Below are positions 27,788 to 37,078 of a stretch of DNA of 64,000 bases, piece by piece; positions within the stretch are counted from its first letter, which is position 1; every line of letters starts with the position of its first letter. The notes under the pieces were generated by a model. It was not told the DNA's origin, did not search any database, and saw nothing but the letters and a program-made list of their open reading frames with translations. The position numbers and the translations under genes are program-made. Source of the stretch: Clostridium sp031626875 (GTDB taxonomy: Bacteria; Bacillota; Clostridia; Clostridiales; Clostridiaceae); NCBI RefSeq assembly GCF_031626875.1, contig NZ_JANDMF010000022.1, forward strand, positions 22,681 to 86,680. The letters run 5' to 3'.

Positions 27788-27837
27788 TCAACTTTACTTA
27801 TAAAAAACAACTTTCTACTTTAATCAAAATTTCAACA

Positions 27838-29787
27838 TTAGATATCAAGTCCTGCATGATGTCCTTGATATACTGCTGTTGTTATTGTAGATGGACGTAC
27901 ACAATCTCCTATTTCTCTAACAAAAGGTGCACAATCTATTAATTCTTCTACTACATTTCTTCTTGCTCTTTGTCCAAGTGCACAAATTACTGAAGTACCT
28001 GGTACAAGATATTCTTTTCCATCCACATCAGCACAAAGAACTCCTTTTTCTGTTACTTTTAACCCTTTATATTCTGTATGGACATGAATATTCCTCTTTT
28101 CTATTTCTGCTAATAGAATTGGTCTGTGTCTAATGTTAGCATCTGGAGCAAGTTCAGCTCTCATTTCTACTAAATGTACATTTTTACCTTCTTGTGCAAG
28201 ATGTATTGCTGCTTCACATCCTGCAAGGCCTCCTCCAAGAACTATTACCTCATTACCAACCTTATCTTTTTCTAAATAGTAATCATTAACAACTACTACA
28301 TTATCGCCATTTAAACCTGGAATTGGGGGAACAAGGGCTTCTGAACCAACAGCTATAATTAATGCATCAACATTTTCATTTTCTACATATTTCTTAGTAA
28401 CAGTTGTATTTAAACGTATATCTACACCTGCATCCTTTGCTAATTTACCAAGAGTAACACCTAACTCGTACATTTCATACTTAAATGGAATTCCTTGCTC
28501 TCCTTTTAGTATTCCACCTAGCTCATCAGATTTTTCACAAAGTATAACTTTATGTCCACGTTTTGCAGCAGTAATAGCTGCTTGTAATCCTCCTGGTCCA
28601 CCACCAGCTACAAGAACTTTATGGGAAGTAGCTGCAGGAATAATTTCTGTTCCATCTAATTCACGTCCAATTAATGGATTAACTGTACAACGTCTTGTAG
28701 ATGTTGCAGCACGTTCTGCCATACAGGTAAAGCATCTTAGACATTTTATAATATCCTTATCTTGATTACTCATAATTTTTTGTGGAAGTTTATGATCAGC
28801 TAAAAGCGCACGTGCCATTTCAACAACATCAGCCTTACCACTTGCTATAATTTCTTCCATCATCTCTGGATCATTTAATGCCCCAATTGTTGCTACTGGA
28901 ACACTTACATGCTTTTTAATTTCTGCTGCAAGATAAACATTACAACCATGATCAACAAACATAGAAGGATGTGTTATACCAAATCCTCTTTGATAAGTTC
29001 CAGCAGATACATGAAGTAAATCAACTCTTGATTCTATTAATTTAGCAATTTCAACTCCTTCTGAAAGATCATATCCACCTTCAAATAATTCAGAACCACT
29101 CATTCTAAATTCTATTGGGAAATCAGGTCCAACAGCTTTACGAACGCTATCAAGAACTTCTTGTGCCAAACGAACCCTATTTTCTAATGAACCACCATAC
29201 TTATCTGTTCTCTTATTAAAATAAGGTGATAGGAATTGATTTATAAGCCACCCATGTCCACCATGTATCATAACCATTTCAAATCCTGCTCTTTTAGCTA
29301 ATGCAGCAGTATCTCCATACGCTTCTACTATGTCATCTATTAATTCTTGAGTAAGCTCTTTCACTTCGCGACCATCTGGACGAACTCCAGCACTTGGCCC
29401 CCATTGAGCTAGTCCTTCTTTTTTATTCTTATCAGTTAAATAAGTTCCAGCATATTGCCCTGAATGAGACAATTCTACACTTGCAATTGCACCATGACGG
29501 CGAATAGCATCTGCAGTATATGTAAAACTTGCAAGTGAACCTACAGTTTCTAAATCTAAATGATACATATGCGATGCTTCTGTTTGTGGGTGAACTACAC
29601 ATTCACTAACAGTAACTGAAGCTGCTCCACCTTTAGCCCTTAACTCGTAAAAAGCTGTAGATGCTGGACCAATAGTGCAGTCAGCTGTAATATCTGTTCC
29701 TCCCATTGGTGCAGAAAACATTCTATTTCTAAAAGTTACACCTCCAATTTTAATTGATTTGCATAAGTTTGGATATTTTCTTTCCAT
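27838..29787 (-). CDS. Old-yellow-enzyme-type ene-reductase with 4Fe-4S and FAD/NAD domains
   Basis: A 649-residue NADH-dependent C=C reductase of the enoate reductase/2,4-dienoyl-CoA reductase/BaiCD type. The N-terminal FMN TIM barrel (about 1-330) includes NRMFSAPMGG, ELSHSGQYAG and IHGGHGWLINQFLSPYFNKRTDKYGGS. A four-Cys iron-sulfur segment reads CLRCFTCM, then CTVNP. The C-terminal half holds FAD- and NAD-binding folds (LVAGGGPGGLQAAI and VIVLGGGLAGCEAAI). This architecture includes flavone/flavanone-cleaving and cinnamate reductases of gut clostridia, but also bile-acid and enoate reductases, so the substrate is open. Two GTTAA-N4-TTAAC dyads stand upstream, the nearest 57 bases from the start. 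Start behind AAAGGAG. The gene order is convergent with pssA. Confidence 0.88.
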   Translation of the reverse strand: MERKYPNLCKSIKIGGVTFRNRMFSAPMGGTDITADCTIGPASTAFYELRAKGGAASVTVSECVVHPQTEASHMYHLDLETVGSLASFTYTADAIRRHGAIASVELSHSGQYAGTYLTDKNKKEGLAQWGPSAGVRPDGREVKELTQELIDDIVEAYGDTAALAKRAGFEMVMIHGGHGWLINQFLSPYFNKRTDKYGGSLENRVRLAQEVLDSVRKAVGPDFPIEFRMSGSELFEGGYDLSEGVEIAKLIESRVDLLHVSAGTYQRGFGITHPSMFVDHGCNVYLAAEIKKHVSVPVATIGALNDPEMMEEIIASGKADVVEMARALLADHKLPQKIMSNQDKDIIKCLRCFTCMAERAATSTRRCTVNPLIGRELDGTEIIPAATSHKVLVAGGGPGGLQAAITAAKRGHKVILCEKSDELGGILKGEQGIPFKYEMYELGVTLGKLAKDAGVDIRLNTTVTKKYVENENVDALIIAVGSEALVPPIPGLNGDNVVVVNDYYLEKDKVGNEVIVLGGGLAGCEAAIHLAQEGKNVHLVEMRAELAPDANIRHRPILLAEIEKRNIHVHTEYKGLKVTEKGVLCADVDGKEYLVPGTSVICALGQRARRNVVEELIDCAPFVREIGDCVRPSTITTAVYQGHHAGLDI

Positions 29788-29842
29788 AATTATAATTCTC
29801 CTTTAGTGCTTAATTTATATTTATCTTCATATACATACTACT

Positions 29843-29898
29843 TGTTAAATTATTAACCGTATTCATGTATAATGCTTATTTTCTGTTAAACTATTAAC
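29843..29898 (-). promoter_or_regulatory. Twin GTTAA-N4-TTAAC operators upstream of the ene-reductase gene
   Basis: TGTTAAATTATTAAC (29843-29857) and TGTTAAACTATTAAC (29884-29898) differ at one base and are 41 bases apart, about four helical turns. Each holds a GTTAA/TTAAC dyad. The proximal dyad begins 57 bases upstream of the ene-reductase start, at the expected -35 position. The same dyad at the same distance precedes the operon starting at 39570. Confidence 0.65.
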
Positions 29899-29921
29899 TC
29901 TTTTTTATAGAAACGTAGTTT

Positions 29922-31178
29922 TTATTTATCTATCTTTAGATTATCTTTTTCCTCTTTATGTACAAAACGATATACAAAAGTTAACCCAAATCCTATAATA
30001 CAAAAAATTATAGCTATTAAAAATGCTCTTTGATAACTCTGGTCCACATTAAATATATTTTTCATAACTGTTGGTCCAAAATAACCTGATACTGCAAACC
30101 CAATAAACATTATTCCATAATTCACACTATTGTGTTTAGTTCCAAATTGGTCTGCAGTAAACCCAGGAAAAACTCCCATAAATGCTCCAAAGGATACACC
30201 TATACTTATAATGCCTATATAAAATTTTGTTACATCTCCTTGTCCTGAAAAATATAAGCATCCGAGCCCAGCAATCGCAATAATAAATGCAACTGCAAGA
30301 GTATTAATTCTACCTATTTTATCTGAAACATAACCTGCAGCAATACGTCCTCCTGTATTAAATAATGCTAAAACAGAGACTACAGTGGTCGCGGCTGCAA
30401 CTGGCATTCCAATCATTCCTTGTGCTAAAGGAGATGTCATAGCAGAACACATCAGTCCATAGAATGCACCACATAATAATACTAAGATCATTACATAGAA
30501 AATAGGACTTGTTAACATTCCTTTCCAATCTTTTTCATTCTGACTCAATTTATTTCCTTGAGAATTTGATGGTGTCCACCCTTCAGGAATAAAGCCTTCT
30601 GGACATTTATCAATAAAGAATGAGCAAACACATACAACACTTAAAAATATAGCACCTATAATCTTAAATGCTATTGTTACCCCCAAATTATTAATCAATA
30701 TATTTGCAACTGGTGGTACTATTACTGAACTAAATCCATAACAAGCAGTTGTAATACCTCCGACAAATCCACGCTTGTCCGGAAAAAATTTTATTGAATT
30801 ACTAATTGTACATCCGTAAACCATTCCAATTCCAAGACCAGTAATAATTCCATATGCCACTACCAACATTCCTAATCCTGTTGCAAAACCTGATAAAATC
30901 ATACCTCCACCAAAAAGTATTCCTCCAAAAAAGATAACTTTTTTAGGACCAAAAACATCATTAATTCTTCCACCTGATATCATTGTTATAGGTCCAACAG
31001 AATTGGTAACAGTGAAAACAATCGCTAAAGTTCCTGCAGTCAATGTAACACCAGTGATTTCACTCAAATAACTTGCCATAGGCGCTGCAAAAACACTCCA
31101 AGCATACATCGAACCAATGCACAAATTAATAAAACAACTTGCAATTAAAATAATCCATCTTTTTTTCGTTAGTTCCAT
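29922..31178 (-). CDS. OFA-family major facilitator transporter
   Basis: 418 residues with 12 predicted membrane helices, matching the oxalate/formate antiporter (OFA) family: NLCIGSMYAWSVFAAPM in helix 1, GGRINDVFGPKK in loop 2-3 and YGCTISNSIKFFPDKRG in helix 4-5. C-terminal helices contain NTGGRIAAGYVSDKIGR. OFA members carry small organic acids. Set between the ene-reductase gene and a divergent PadR regulator, it probably takes up or exports the aromatic or unsaturated acid handled by the cluster. That is inference. A 22-bp-spaced direct repeat lies in its promoter region. Confidence 0.88.
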   Translation of the reverse strand: MELTKKRWIILIASCFINLCIGSMYAWSVFAAPMASYLSEITGVTLTAGTLAIVFTVTNSVGPITMISGGRINDVFGPKKVIFFGGILFGGGMILSGFATGLGMLVVAYGIITGLGIGMVYGCTISNSIKFFPDKRGFVGGITTACYGFSSVIVPPVANILINNLGVTIAFKIIGAIFLSVVCVCSFFIDKCPEGFIPEGWTPSNSQGNKLSQNEKDWKGMLTSPIFYVMILVLLCGAFYGLMCSAMTSPLAQGMIGMPVAAATTVVSVLALFNTGGRIAAGYVSDKIGRINTLAVAFIIAIAGLGCLYFSGQGDVTKFYIGIISIGVSFGAFMGVFPGFTADQFGTKHNSVNYGIMFIGFAVSGYFGPTVMKNIFNVDQSYQRAFLIAIIFCIIGFGLTFVYRFVHKEEKDNLKIDK

Positions 31179-31204
31179 AAATATCTTTCATACCTTTCTT
31201 TTGT

Positions 31205-31241
31205 TAATAATATCACAATTTCCTGCTAATAATATCACAAT
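31205..31241 (-). promoter_or_regulatory. 15-bp direct repeat upstream of the OFA transporter gene
   Basis: TAATAATATCACAAT occurs perfectly at 31205-31219 and 31227-31241, 22 bases apart, within 65 bases upstream of the transporter start. The spacing of about two helical turns suggests an operator. The divergent PadR gene encodes a candidate binder. Confidence 0.5.
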
Positions 31242-31260
31242 ACAAACATCATGTAAATAT

Positions 31261-31284
31261 AAATATATAAATATTTATATATTT
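31261..31284. repeat. Perfect 24-bp A/T palindrome between transporter and padR genes
   Basis: The arm AAATATATAAAT is followed at once by its exact complement. It lies centrally in the divergent intergenic region. It could be a regulator site, but pure A/T palindromes arise easily in such DNA. Confidence 0.35.
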
Positions 31285-31459
31285 TATTTTATATGTTTAT
31301 TTTTTATAACATATTTACTATGATATAATTAAATATACATAATAACTTTATATATTTTTTAACATTACATTTATAATTATGATAATATTTAATGTGGTCG
31401 TATTTATGAGATTTGTCATAATTCATAATAAATAAAGTATTACCGAAAGAGGTGCATTT

Positions 31460-32005
31460 GTGAGAACACTTAAATTTGCAATTTTAGGCCTATTAAACAG
31501 AAGTCCTATGACAGGTTATGATATAGGAAAGGAATTTAATTTTCAATTAGTCGAATTTTGGAGTGCAAAGCACAGCCAAATATACCCAGAATTAAAAAAA
31601 TTAGTTACCGAAAAACTTATAGTATATAATATCGAAATTAGTGGAGATGTATTAGAAAAAAAAGTTTATACTATTACAGAAAAAGGGAAACAAGAATTCT
31701 TAAAATGGCTAAAAAAAGATGAGCCTATGGAATCCACACCAAAAAATATTTTTCGCCTTAGAATGTATTTTTCAAATAATTTAGATTTAGATACCAGAAT
31801 TCATTTATTAGAACAACAATTAGAACAACATCAAGACAGACTTACCTTTTTATATACACAACTTGATCCATATAATGGTATTCCACCTATTAATAGTGAT
31901 GCTTTTGGAGATTATCTTGTTCTAAATGGAGCTATTATAAGAGAAGAATCTAGTATTAAGTGGTTAAACTTGTGCCTTGATTGTTGCAAAAACGGAAAAA
32001 AATAG
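31460..32005 (+). CDS. PadR-family transcriptional regulator
   Basis: 181 residues. The N-terminal PadR winged helix is typical: LKFAILGLLNRSPMTGYDIGKEF, then FWSAKHSQIYPELKKLVTEKLI and YTITEKGKQEFLKWL. A C-terminal helical dimerisation region of the Vir_act_alpha_C type follows (about 95-178). PadR proteins often respond to phenolic acids or drugs. Being surrounded by an ene-reductase, transporters and a DAPG-hydrolase-like gene, it is the most likely local regulator. GTG start behind AAAGAGG. Confidence 0.9.
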   Translation: MRTLKFAILGLLNRSPMTGYDIGKEFNFQLVEFWSAKHSQIYPELKKLVTEKLIVYNIEISGDVLEKKVYTITEKGKQEFLKWLKKDEPMESTPKNIFRLRMYFSNNLDLDTRIHLLEQQLEQHQDRLTFLYTQLDPYNGIPPINSDAFGDYLVLNGAIIREESSIKWLNLCLDCCKNGKK

Positions 32006-32030
32006 CAATAAATAATTTTTTATTGCTATT
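32001..32030. terminator. Bidirectional terminator at the padR stop
   Basis: A stem of about 12 bp (AATAGCAATAAA with TTTATTGCTATT) spans the padR stop codon, with a short T-rich loop and flanking A/T runs. It also lies after the convergent hydrolase gene ending at 32048. Confidence 0.75.
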
Positions 32031-32047
32031 TATTAAAAACTAAAATT

Positions 32048-32833
32048 TTATATTATCACTGGTCCATTTTCATATAAATACTCAAACTCCTCATTATCTT
32101 TCTTCCTAATTTGCAAATTACATTGTACATTTTGGGATAAATCAGGATGTAATTTCCATAATTTATAGAGTTTTGGGAGAAAAACTGGCCACATAGCTGC
32201 TTCGTATTCTCCATGAATTTCTCTATCTTCATTTGTTGGCATAGCATCTAAAGAATCTTTAATAAATGCTGGTGGCTCACTAATTCTTGTATTTACAGCT
32301 CCAGAAGTCACATGAATAACTCCACCTTCAATATCTTCCCACATGTGAACATTTATATCTACAATTTCATTTTTATCATTAAATATTCCTTCGACAATTA
32401 CATGCTCAAGTGCTGTTTTAAATGGAAAATAGCTAAGATTAAATCGATTAATAACAACTCCATTTCCTCCAAATACAGGTTTACCTGGCACCATTGCCTC
32501 TGAAATCATATGTGCTGAATTTAAAAAACCATATTCTGCAGGAGATTTTACCCAACTAAATCTCTTATGTGCACCTGGTGCCCATAGATAATAGCACTTC
32601 TCCATATTTACCCAGAACCAATCTAGCATTTCTGCTGTAACTCCTGGAATAAAATGCTGACATTCCTTAATTGGAATATATCCTTTTTCTTTAAATTCAT
32701 CTTTTAATTCTAAAGCAGACATTAATGATTTAGGCTTATCTAAAGGTTTGAAATTTAGTGTTTTTACATTAATATTATCTTGAAAAGGTATATATGTTTG
32801 TCCCCCATTAGGGACATATTTCATATTCTCCAT
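32048..32833 (-). CDS. DAPG/phloretin hydrolase-like zinc C-C hydrolase
   Basis: A 261-residue protein resembling the 2,4-diacetylphloroglucinol hydrolase (PhlG)/phloretin hydrolase family. Those zinc enzymes split the C-C bond between an acyl group and a phenol ring. Supporting residues are the front region WFWVNMEKCYYLWAPGAHKRF (H89), NSAHMISE (E112) and the HxxxE pair in EIHGEYE (H207, E211). PhlG binds Zn through His129, Glu160, His270 and Glu274, so order and HxxxE spacing agree. Length is slightly shorter than PhlG. It is the last gene of the six-gene operon starting at 39570. In known flavonoid breakdown, phloretin hydrolase releases phloroglucinol and a phenylpropionate. Substrate here is inferred. 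Start behind AAAGGAG. Confidence 0.68.
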   Translation of the reverse strand: MENMKYVPNGGQTYIPFQDNINVKTLNFKPLDKPKSLMSALELKDEFKEKGYIPIKECQHFIPGVTAEMLDWFWVNMEKCYYLWAPGAHKRFSWVKSPAEYGFLNSAHMISEAMVPGKPVFGGNGVVINRFNLSYFPFKTALEHVIVEGIFNDKNEIVDINVHMWEDIEGGVIHVTSGAVNTRISEPPAFIKDSLDAMPTNEDREIHGEYEAAMWPVFLPKLYKLWKLHPDLSQNVQCNLQIRKKDNEEFEYLYENGPVII

Positions 32834-32856
32834 ATTAATTGTTCTCCTTTCAATTT

Positions 32857-33819
32857 TTAAGAATTTATTTCTATTGCAGTTTTATTAGCTCTTCTACCCA
32901 TAACTACTTTTTTAATTAACCATGGTGTTACAATGGCACTTATCACAACTACAAATGCTAATTGTGCAATTGCATCATTCACATATTGTAAATATCTACT
33001 ATCACTTTCCACCATTAAACTAGGTACTGTCATAGCTAAACCAGCGACACAACTTATTGCTGTTGCAGAATGCCCACGTTGTTTAAGTAACTTTGTATCA
33101 ACTAGATATAGAGGAATAAAATTAATTATCATATATACTAAAAATAAAAGTATTCCTTTACCAATTGATTGAATAGCTAATTGTAAATTTATATTAACCC
33201 CAAGACAAAATCCCATAAATGGTATTAATACTTTGATTCCATCTTTTGAAAACTCTCTTATCTTAGGATCTAAACAACCTAAAATCATTCCTAATAATAG
33301 AGGTAAAAGTGTAGCTGCAATACTTTTATAATCTATCCCATTTCCATTAGCAAACCCTAAAATGCAAACTGGTAAAAATGGAAGACCTATCACATTAAGC
33401 AATACATAATTAACTCTATCTATTTCATCCCCATAGTCATTCATAAGTGCTATATAAAGCCCTGGATTACAACTTGTTAGACACGCTACCCAAGCTAGTG
33501 TGGATATACCAGCTACTCCATCCATTCCAAAGATTTTCATTATTAATATTCCTGATATAATCCCAATAAAGGCTTTTAACCCACTTAATATCCCACCTCT
33601 TTTTAAGCAAAGAAGTATTTGTTTAGGTTTAATTTGAATTCCAGTAAACACAAGCATCATACCAACTACACACATGGTTCCCTTACTTGTAAAAGTTGCT
33701 GTTAGTGGATTTCCTATCTGCAAAACATTAGGTATAAAGGTATTGATAATTGCAGCAATAGCCATTGGTATTACCATGGTTCCTCCAGGTATTTTTTGTA
33801 CACGTTCTAGAATATTCAT
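32857..33819 (-). CDS. 2-keto-3-deoxygluconate permease family transporter
   Basis: A 320-residue integral membrane protein of the KdgT family with about ten helices: IPGGTMVIPMAIAAIINTF at the N-terminus, GAL-type FTSKGTMCVVGMMLVFTG and TSCNPGLYIALMNDYGD. Classical KdgT imports 2-keto-3-deoxygluconate, a pectin breakdown product, by proton symport. Here the gene lies inside an operon of iron-sulfur flavoproteins and a phenolic hydrolase rather than with KDG kinase or aldolase genes. A different small acid may therefore be the cargo. Both possibilities stay open. Start behind AAAGGGTGA. Confidence 0.85.
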   Translation of the reverse strand: MNILERVQKIPGGTMVIPMAIAAIINTFIPNVLQIGNPLTATFTSKGTMCVVGMMLVFTGIQIKPKQILLCLKRGGILSGLKAFIGIISGILIMKIFGMDGVAGISTLAWVACLTSCNPGLYIALMNDYGDEIDRVNYVLLNVIGLPFLPVCILGFANGNGIDYKSIAATLLPLLLGMILGCLDPKIREFSKDGIKVLIPFMGFCLGVNINLQLAIQSIGKGILLFLVYMIINFIPLYLVDTKLLKQRGHSATAISCVAGLAMTVPSLMVESDSRYLQYVNDAIAQLAFVVVISAIVTPWLIKKVVMGRRANKTAIEINS

Positions 33820-33844
33820 TTACTTTCATTCACCCTTTTCTTCC

Positions 33845-34948
33845 TTATCTTTTGCATGGTATAGGCTTTTGAGGACATCTAGGTTTTATTGCTCCTGCCT
33901 TAACAATTGCGCCTTCATCACAAGCTTCCATACATTTTCCACACTGACTACATTCATCTTGATCAATTACATGAATAAATTTTTTCTTTCCAAGAATTGC
34001 ATCATCATCACATTCATCTGTACAATCTGTACAACCTATACATTTATCTGCAAGAATATGATAAGTTACAAATTTACTACAAATTCCTGCTCTACAAGAT
34101 TTTTTAGTAATATGCTCTTCTATTTCAACCTTAAAATTTTTCATTGCACTTATTATAGTAGAAGAAAGTGTTCCATCAACTTCACAAAGTACTTGATCTT
34201 TCATTTCATTGCAAAGGTCTAGCAATAAAGCAATATCGCTTGCTTTTCCTTTTTTAAGAGAAATATCTGATAGAATCATATTAATTTGTGTAACACCTTC
34301 AAAGCCAAAAACACATCTTCCACAAGATTCCTTTGTATATATTTCTGCAATGTGTTTTAACTTGTCTAAAATACAATCATTCTCATCTAATATCGAAATA
34401 TAATCTGTAGTAAGTTCAATTTCCTTCTCCAAATCAGATTCTCCTAAAAATATTCCCATAGGATAACCTAAATACATTCCTTTAAAGTTTCCTTTTACCT
34501 CAGCTACTTCTAAAATTTCTTTTCCTGAACTCTTCTTTTTAAAAGTATATTTTCCTTTTTTATTTACTCTTCCATCTATATATACATTCTTTGTTTCCAC
34601 ATCTAATAACATTTCTACAGTATATACTGACTTGTCTTCTTCTTTCGATGAAGGTATTGGTTTTTCACCCTCAATAACTTTTAAGATTGCACTAGAATTT
34701 CTATATACAAACCTAAAATTGCTATTAACTAAAATAATCTTTAAATTCATACCTGGATAATTTTTAGCTTCTGTTTGTAATTTTGATTGTAGTTCTTTTT
34801 CTTTTTCATCTAAAATAATATAATTTGTTTCTGCTTTTTTTGAATTTATAGATTCTAAAACTTCACAAGTTCTATTCTTTAAAATATCATTTGAAACTGG
34901 TGCTTCTTTATATGCTGATACTGCATTACATATTAAATATTTACTCAT
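33845..34948 (-). CDS. NuoF-like iron-sulfur protein with two C-terminal 4Fe-4S ferredoxin motifs
   Basis: 367 residues. The middle and C-terminal parts follow the NuoF/HymB plan: an SLBB-like stretch (MYLGYPMGIFLGES), the N3-cluster region ESCGRC (C209, C212) and two ferredoxin motifs (C303/306/309/313 and C333/336/339/343). The FMN/NADH motifs of NuoF are absent. The third cysteine expected after ESCGxCxP is Gly215, so the N3 cluster is probably degenerate. It probably shuttles electrons between ferredoxin and the 696-residue partner encoded 15 bases upstream. Start behind GAGGAGG. Confidence 0.75.
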   Translation of the reverse strand: MSKYLICNAVSAYKEAPVSNDILKNRTCEVLESINSKKAETNYIILDEKEKELQSKLQTEAKNYPGMNLKIILVNSNFRFVYRNSSAILKVIEGEKPIPSSKEEDKSVYTVEMLLDVETKNVYIDGRVNKKGKYTFKKKSSGKEILEVAEVKGNFKGMYLGYPMGIFLGESDLEKEIELTTDYISILDENDCILDKLKHIAEIYTKESCGRCVFGFEGVTQINMILSDISLKKGKASDIALLLDLCNEMKDQVLCEVDGTLSSTIISAMKNFKVEIEEHITKKSCRAGICSKFVTYHILADKCIGCTDCTDECDDDAILGKKKFIHVIDQDECSQCGKCMEACDEGAIVKAGAIKPRCPQKPIPCKR

Positions 34949-34963
34949 GCTTCTTTTCCTCCT

Positions 34964-37054
34964 CTAATACTCATTCCACAACTTAGAAGTCTTTAAGTTT
35001 AATCTTAAGTCACATTGTAAACAACGACTTGCTTCACACATTGCAGCTTCTTTAGATAAAGTTTTTTCCACAGTTTCAAAATTACATTTTCTCTTTTCAG
35101 CATTTAGAATTTCTGGTTTAATTCTTTCTAACTTAGAAAACCCAGAACATCTTCCAATATATGAATCAGGCTTTTTATCATCTAATAATTTCTCAGAAAT
35201 ATCACCATCTCCACCTAAATACTTATCAATTGATTCAGCACTTTTACGACCTGCTGCAATTGCTGATATTACTGATTTGGTGCCTGTAACTACATCACCA
35301 GCTGCAAAAATTCCTTGTACACTAGTTTCTAAATCTTCATTTGTCTTAATGTATGGTCCATGAGTTAATTCTATTTCCATATCTTCTGTTCCAGCAGGTC
35401 TTTGTCCAACCGCAAAAATAACATTATCTACTGATATTACTTCATTAGATCCTTCTACTAATTCAATAACTGCTTTTCTATCACTGTCAAAATAGAACTT
35501 TTTAACTTTTTGAAGTTCCACACCTTCTACAACATCGCTACCAGTGATTCTTAAAAATGAATGTGCATCATGTAAAATAATACCTTCTTCTTTTCCTTCT
35601 TCAATTTCATCTTTTGTAGCTGTTATTTGCTCTAAATTTTCAAGACATGCTATATGAACTTCTTTTGCACCTAATCTTAATGCTGTTCTAGCACAATCAT
35701 AGGCAACATTACCACCACCTAAAACCATTACTCTCTCTTTCAATTCTACAGATTTTCCAATACGTACATTCTTAAGAAAATCAGTATTTACATATACTCC
35801 CATTAAGTCATTTCCTTCTATTGGTAGTTCAGTACCTTTATGTGTACCAATAGAAACAAGAACTGAGTCATAACCTTTCTCTAATAACTTTTTTGGTGTG
35901 TCTATTTTACTATTAGTTTCAATTTTTACTCCTGCTTCAACTATATCTTCAATTTCTTTATCAAGTAATTCGTCAGGTAAGCGATATGCTGGAATTCCAT
36001 AACGACATTGCCCACCAGCTTTTGGATTTTCTTCAAACACTGTAACCGCGTGTCCTTTTTTAACAAGATAATATGCTGATGTTAATCCAGTTGGTCCAGC
36101 ACCTATTACTGCAACCTTTTTTCCTGTTGGTTCTGATTTTCTTACTCTTCTCTTCCAAGCACCATCATCCTCTACAGCAGCTGCTTTTTTTAATTTACAA
36201 ACTGAAATTGGATTTCCTAGTTCATTTCTCTTACAGTTATCTTCACATATGTGATTGCAAATACTTCCTAATGTTTCTGGAAAAGGAACCTTTTCACGTA
36301 TTACTGCAGTTGCTTTTGAAAACTCTCCGTTTTTAATATAGCGAATGTATCTTGGAATATCTGTATGTGCTGGACAAGAAGCTCTACATGGAACTACCGA
36401 ATTGCTATATGATACATCTTCTTTCATCAAACCTATTGCATCCATAATTGAGCCTGTTGGACATACTTCTATACAAGCACCACAAAATCTACATCCAGCC
36501 TCTTCAAGTGATACATTTCCATCAATCCCCACACGTATACCATCTTTTGTTCTTTGATAATCTAAAACCTTTACTCCTCTTAGTTCTCTACAAGCTCTAA
36601 TACATCTTCCACACCTAATACATCTTGTAAATAGATGCTGTATCATTGGATTACTTGTATCATTAGCAACAGTTCTTGTTTTTTTTCTCCATCTTTCTGC
36701 ACTAACGCCCATATACTGATATAAAGATTGTAATTCACACTTACCATACTTAGGGCATCCTGTACAATCTGCTGGATGTGTTGCTAAAATTAACTCCATA
36801 GCCATTTTTCTAGTTTTATCAGCTTTCTCAGATTTAACTTTTACTACCATACCTTCCTCTATTATTGTCTTGCAGGCAGGTACAGCATTATTTATGCCCT
36901 CTACTTCTACTGAACATAAACGACATCCACCAACTGCTTCTAAGTCTGGATGTTTACACAAATGTGGAATATAGATTCCAGCTTCAAGGGCAGCATCCAA
37001 TATCGATACTCCTTCTTTTGCATCTATTTCCTTATCATCTAAAATAATCTTCAT
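34964..37054 (-). CDS. NuoG/GltD-type iron-sulfur flavoprotein oxidoreductase
   Basis: A 696-residue electron-transfer hub. The N-terminal 2Fe-2S ferredoxin domain (Cys in HLCKHPDL, GGCRLC and PACKT) is followed by the NuoG His-Cys cluster HPADCTGCPKYGKC. Two 4Fe-4S motifs (CIRCGRCIRAC, CRFCGACIEVCP) come next, then a GltD-like domain. This has CRASCPAHTDIPRYI, the FAD fold KVAVIGAGPTGLTSAYY, the NAD(P) fold RVMVLGGGNVAYDCAR and the closing GIFAAGDV. A final CEASRCLQCD adds Cys. It probably takes electrons from NAD(P)H and passes them through Fe-S clusters to the ferredoxin-like partner and the flavoprotein reductase of the operon. Start behind AAAGGAGG. Confidence 0.85.
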   Translation of the reverse strand: MKIILDDKEIDAKEGVSILDAALEAGIYIPHLCKHPDLEAVGGCRLCSVEVEGINNAVPACKTIIEEGMVVKVKSEKADKTRKMAMELILATHPADCTGCPKYGKCELQSLYQYMGVSAERWRKKTRTVANDTSNPMIQHLFTRCIRCGRCIRACRELRGVKVLDYQRTKDGIRVGIDGNVSLEEAGCRFCGACIEVCPTGSIMDAIGLMKEDVSYSNSVVPCRASCPAHTDIPRYIRYIKNGEFSKATAVIREKVPFPETLGSICNHICEDNCKRNELGNPISVCKLKKAAAVEDDGAWKRRVRKSEPTGKKVAVIGAGPTGLTSAYYLVKKGHAVTVFEENPKAGGQCRYGIPAYRLPDELLDKEIEDIVEAGVKIETNSKIDTPKKLLEKGYDSVLVSIGTHKGTELPIEGNDLMGVYVNTDFLKNVRIGKSVELKERVMVLGGGNVAYDCARTALRLGAKEVHIACLENLEQITATKDEIEEGKEEGIILHDAHSFLRITGSDVVEGVELQKVKKFYFDSDRKAVIELVEGSNEVISVDNVIFAVGQRPAGTEDMEIELTHGPYIKTNEDLETSVQGIFAAGDVVTGTKSVISAIAAGRKSAESIDKYLGGDGDISEKLLDDKKPDSYIGRCSGFSKLERIKPEILNAEKRKCNFETVEKTLSKEAAMCEASRCLQCDLRLNLKTSKLWNEY

Positions 37055-37078
37055 TTGATATTCCTCCTTAAAAAGTTA

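Noticed and set aside
31261..31284. 24-bp palindrome as a firm PadR operator
   Set aside because: Pure A/T palindromes are frequent in this DNA and it is not repeated before other cluster genes.
32857..33819. KdgT gene as evidence that the whole cluster degrades 2-keto-3-deoxygluconate
   Set aside because: No KDG kinase, aldolase or uronate isomerase lies with it; its neighbours are redox and phenolic-type genes, so the classical cargo is not assumed.
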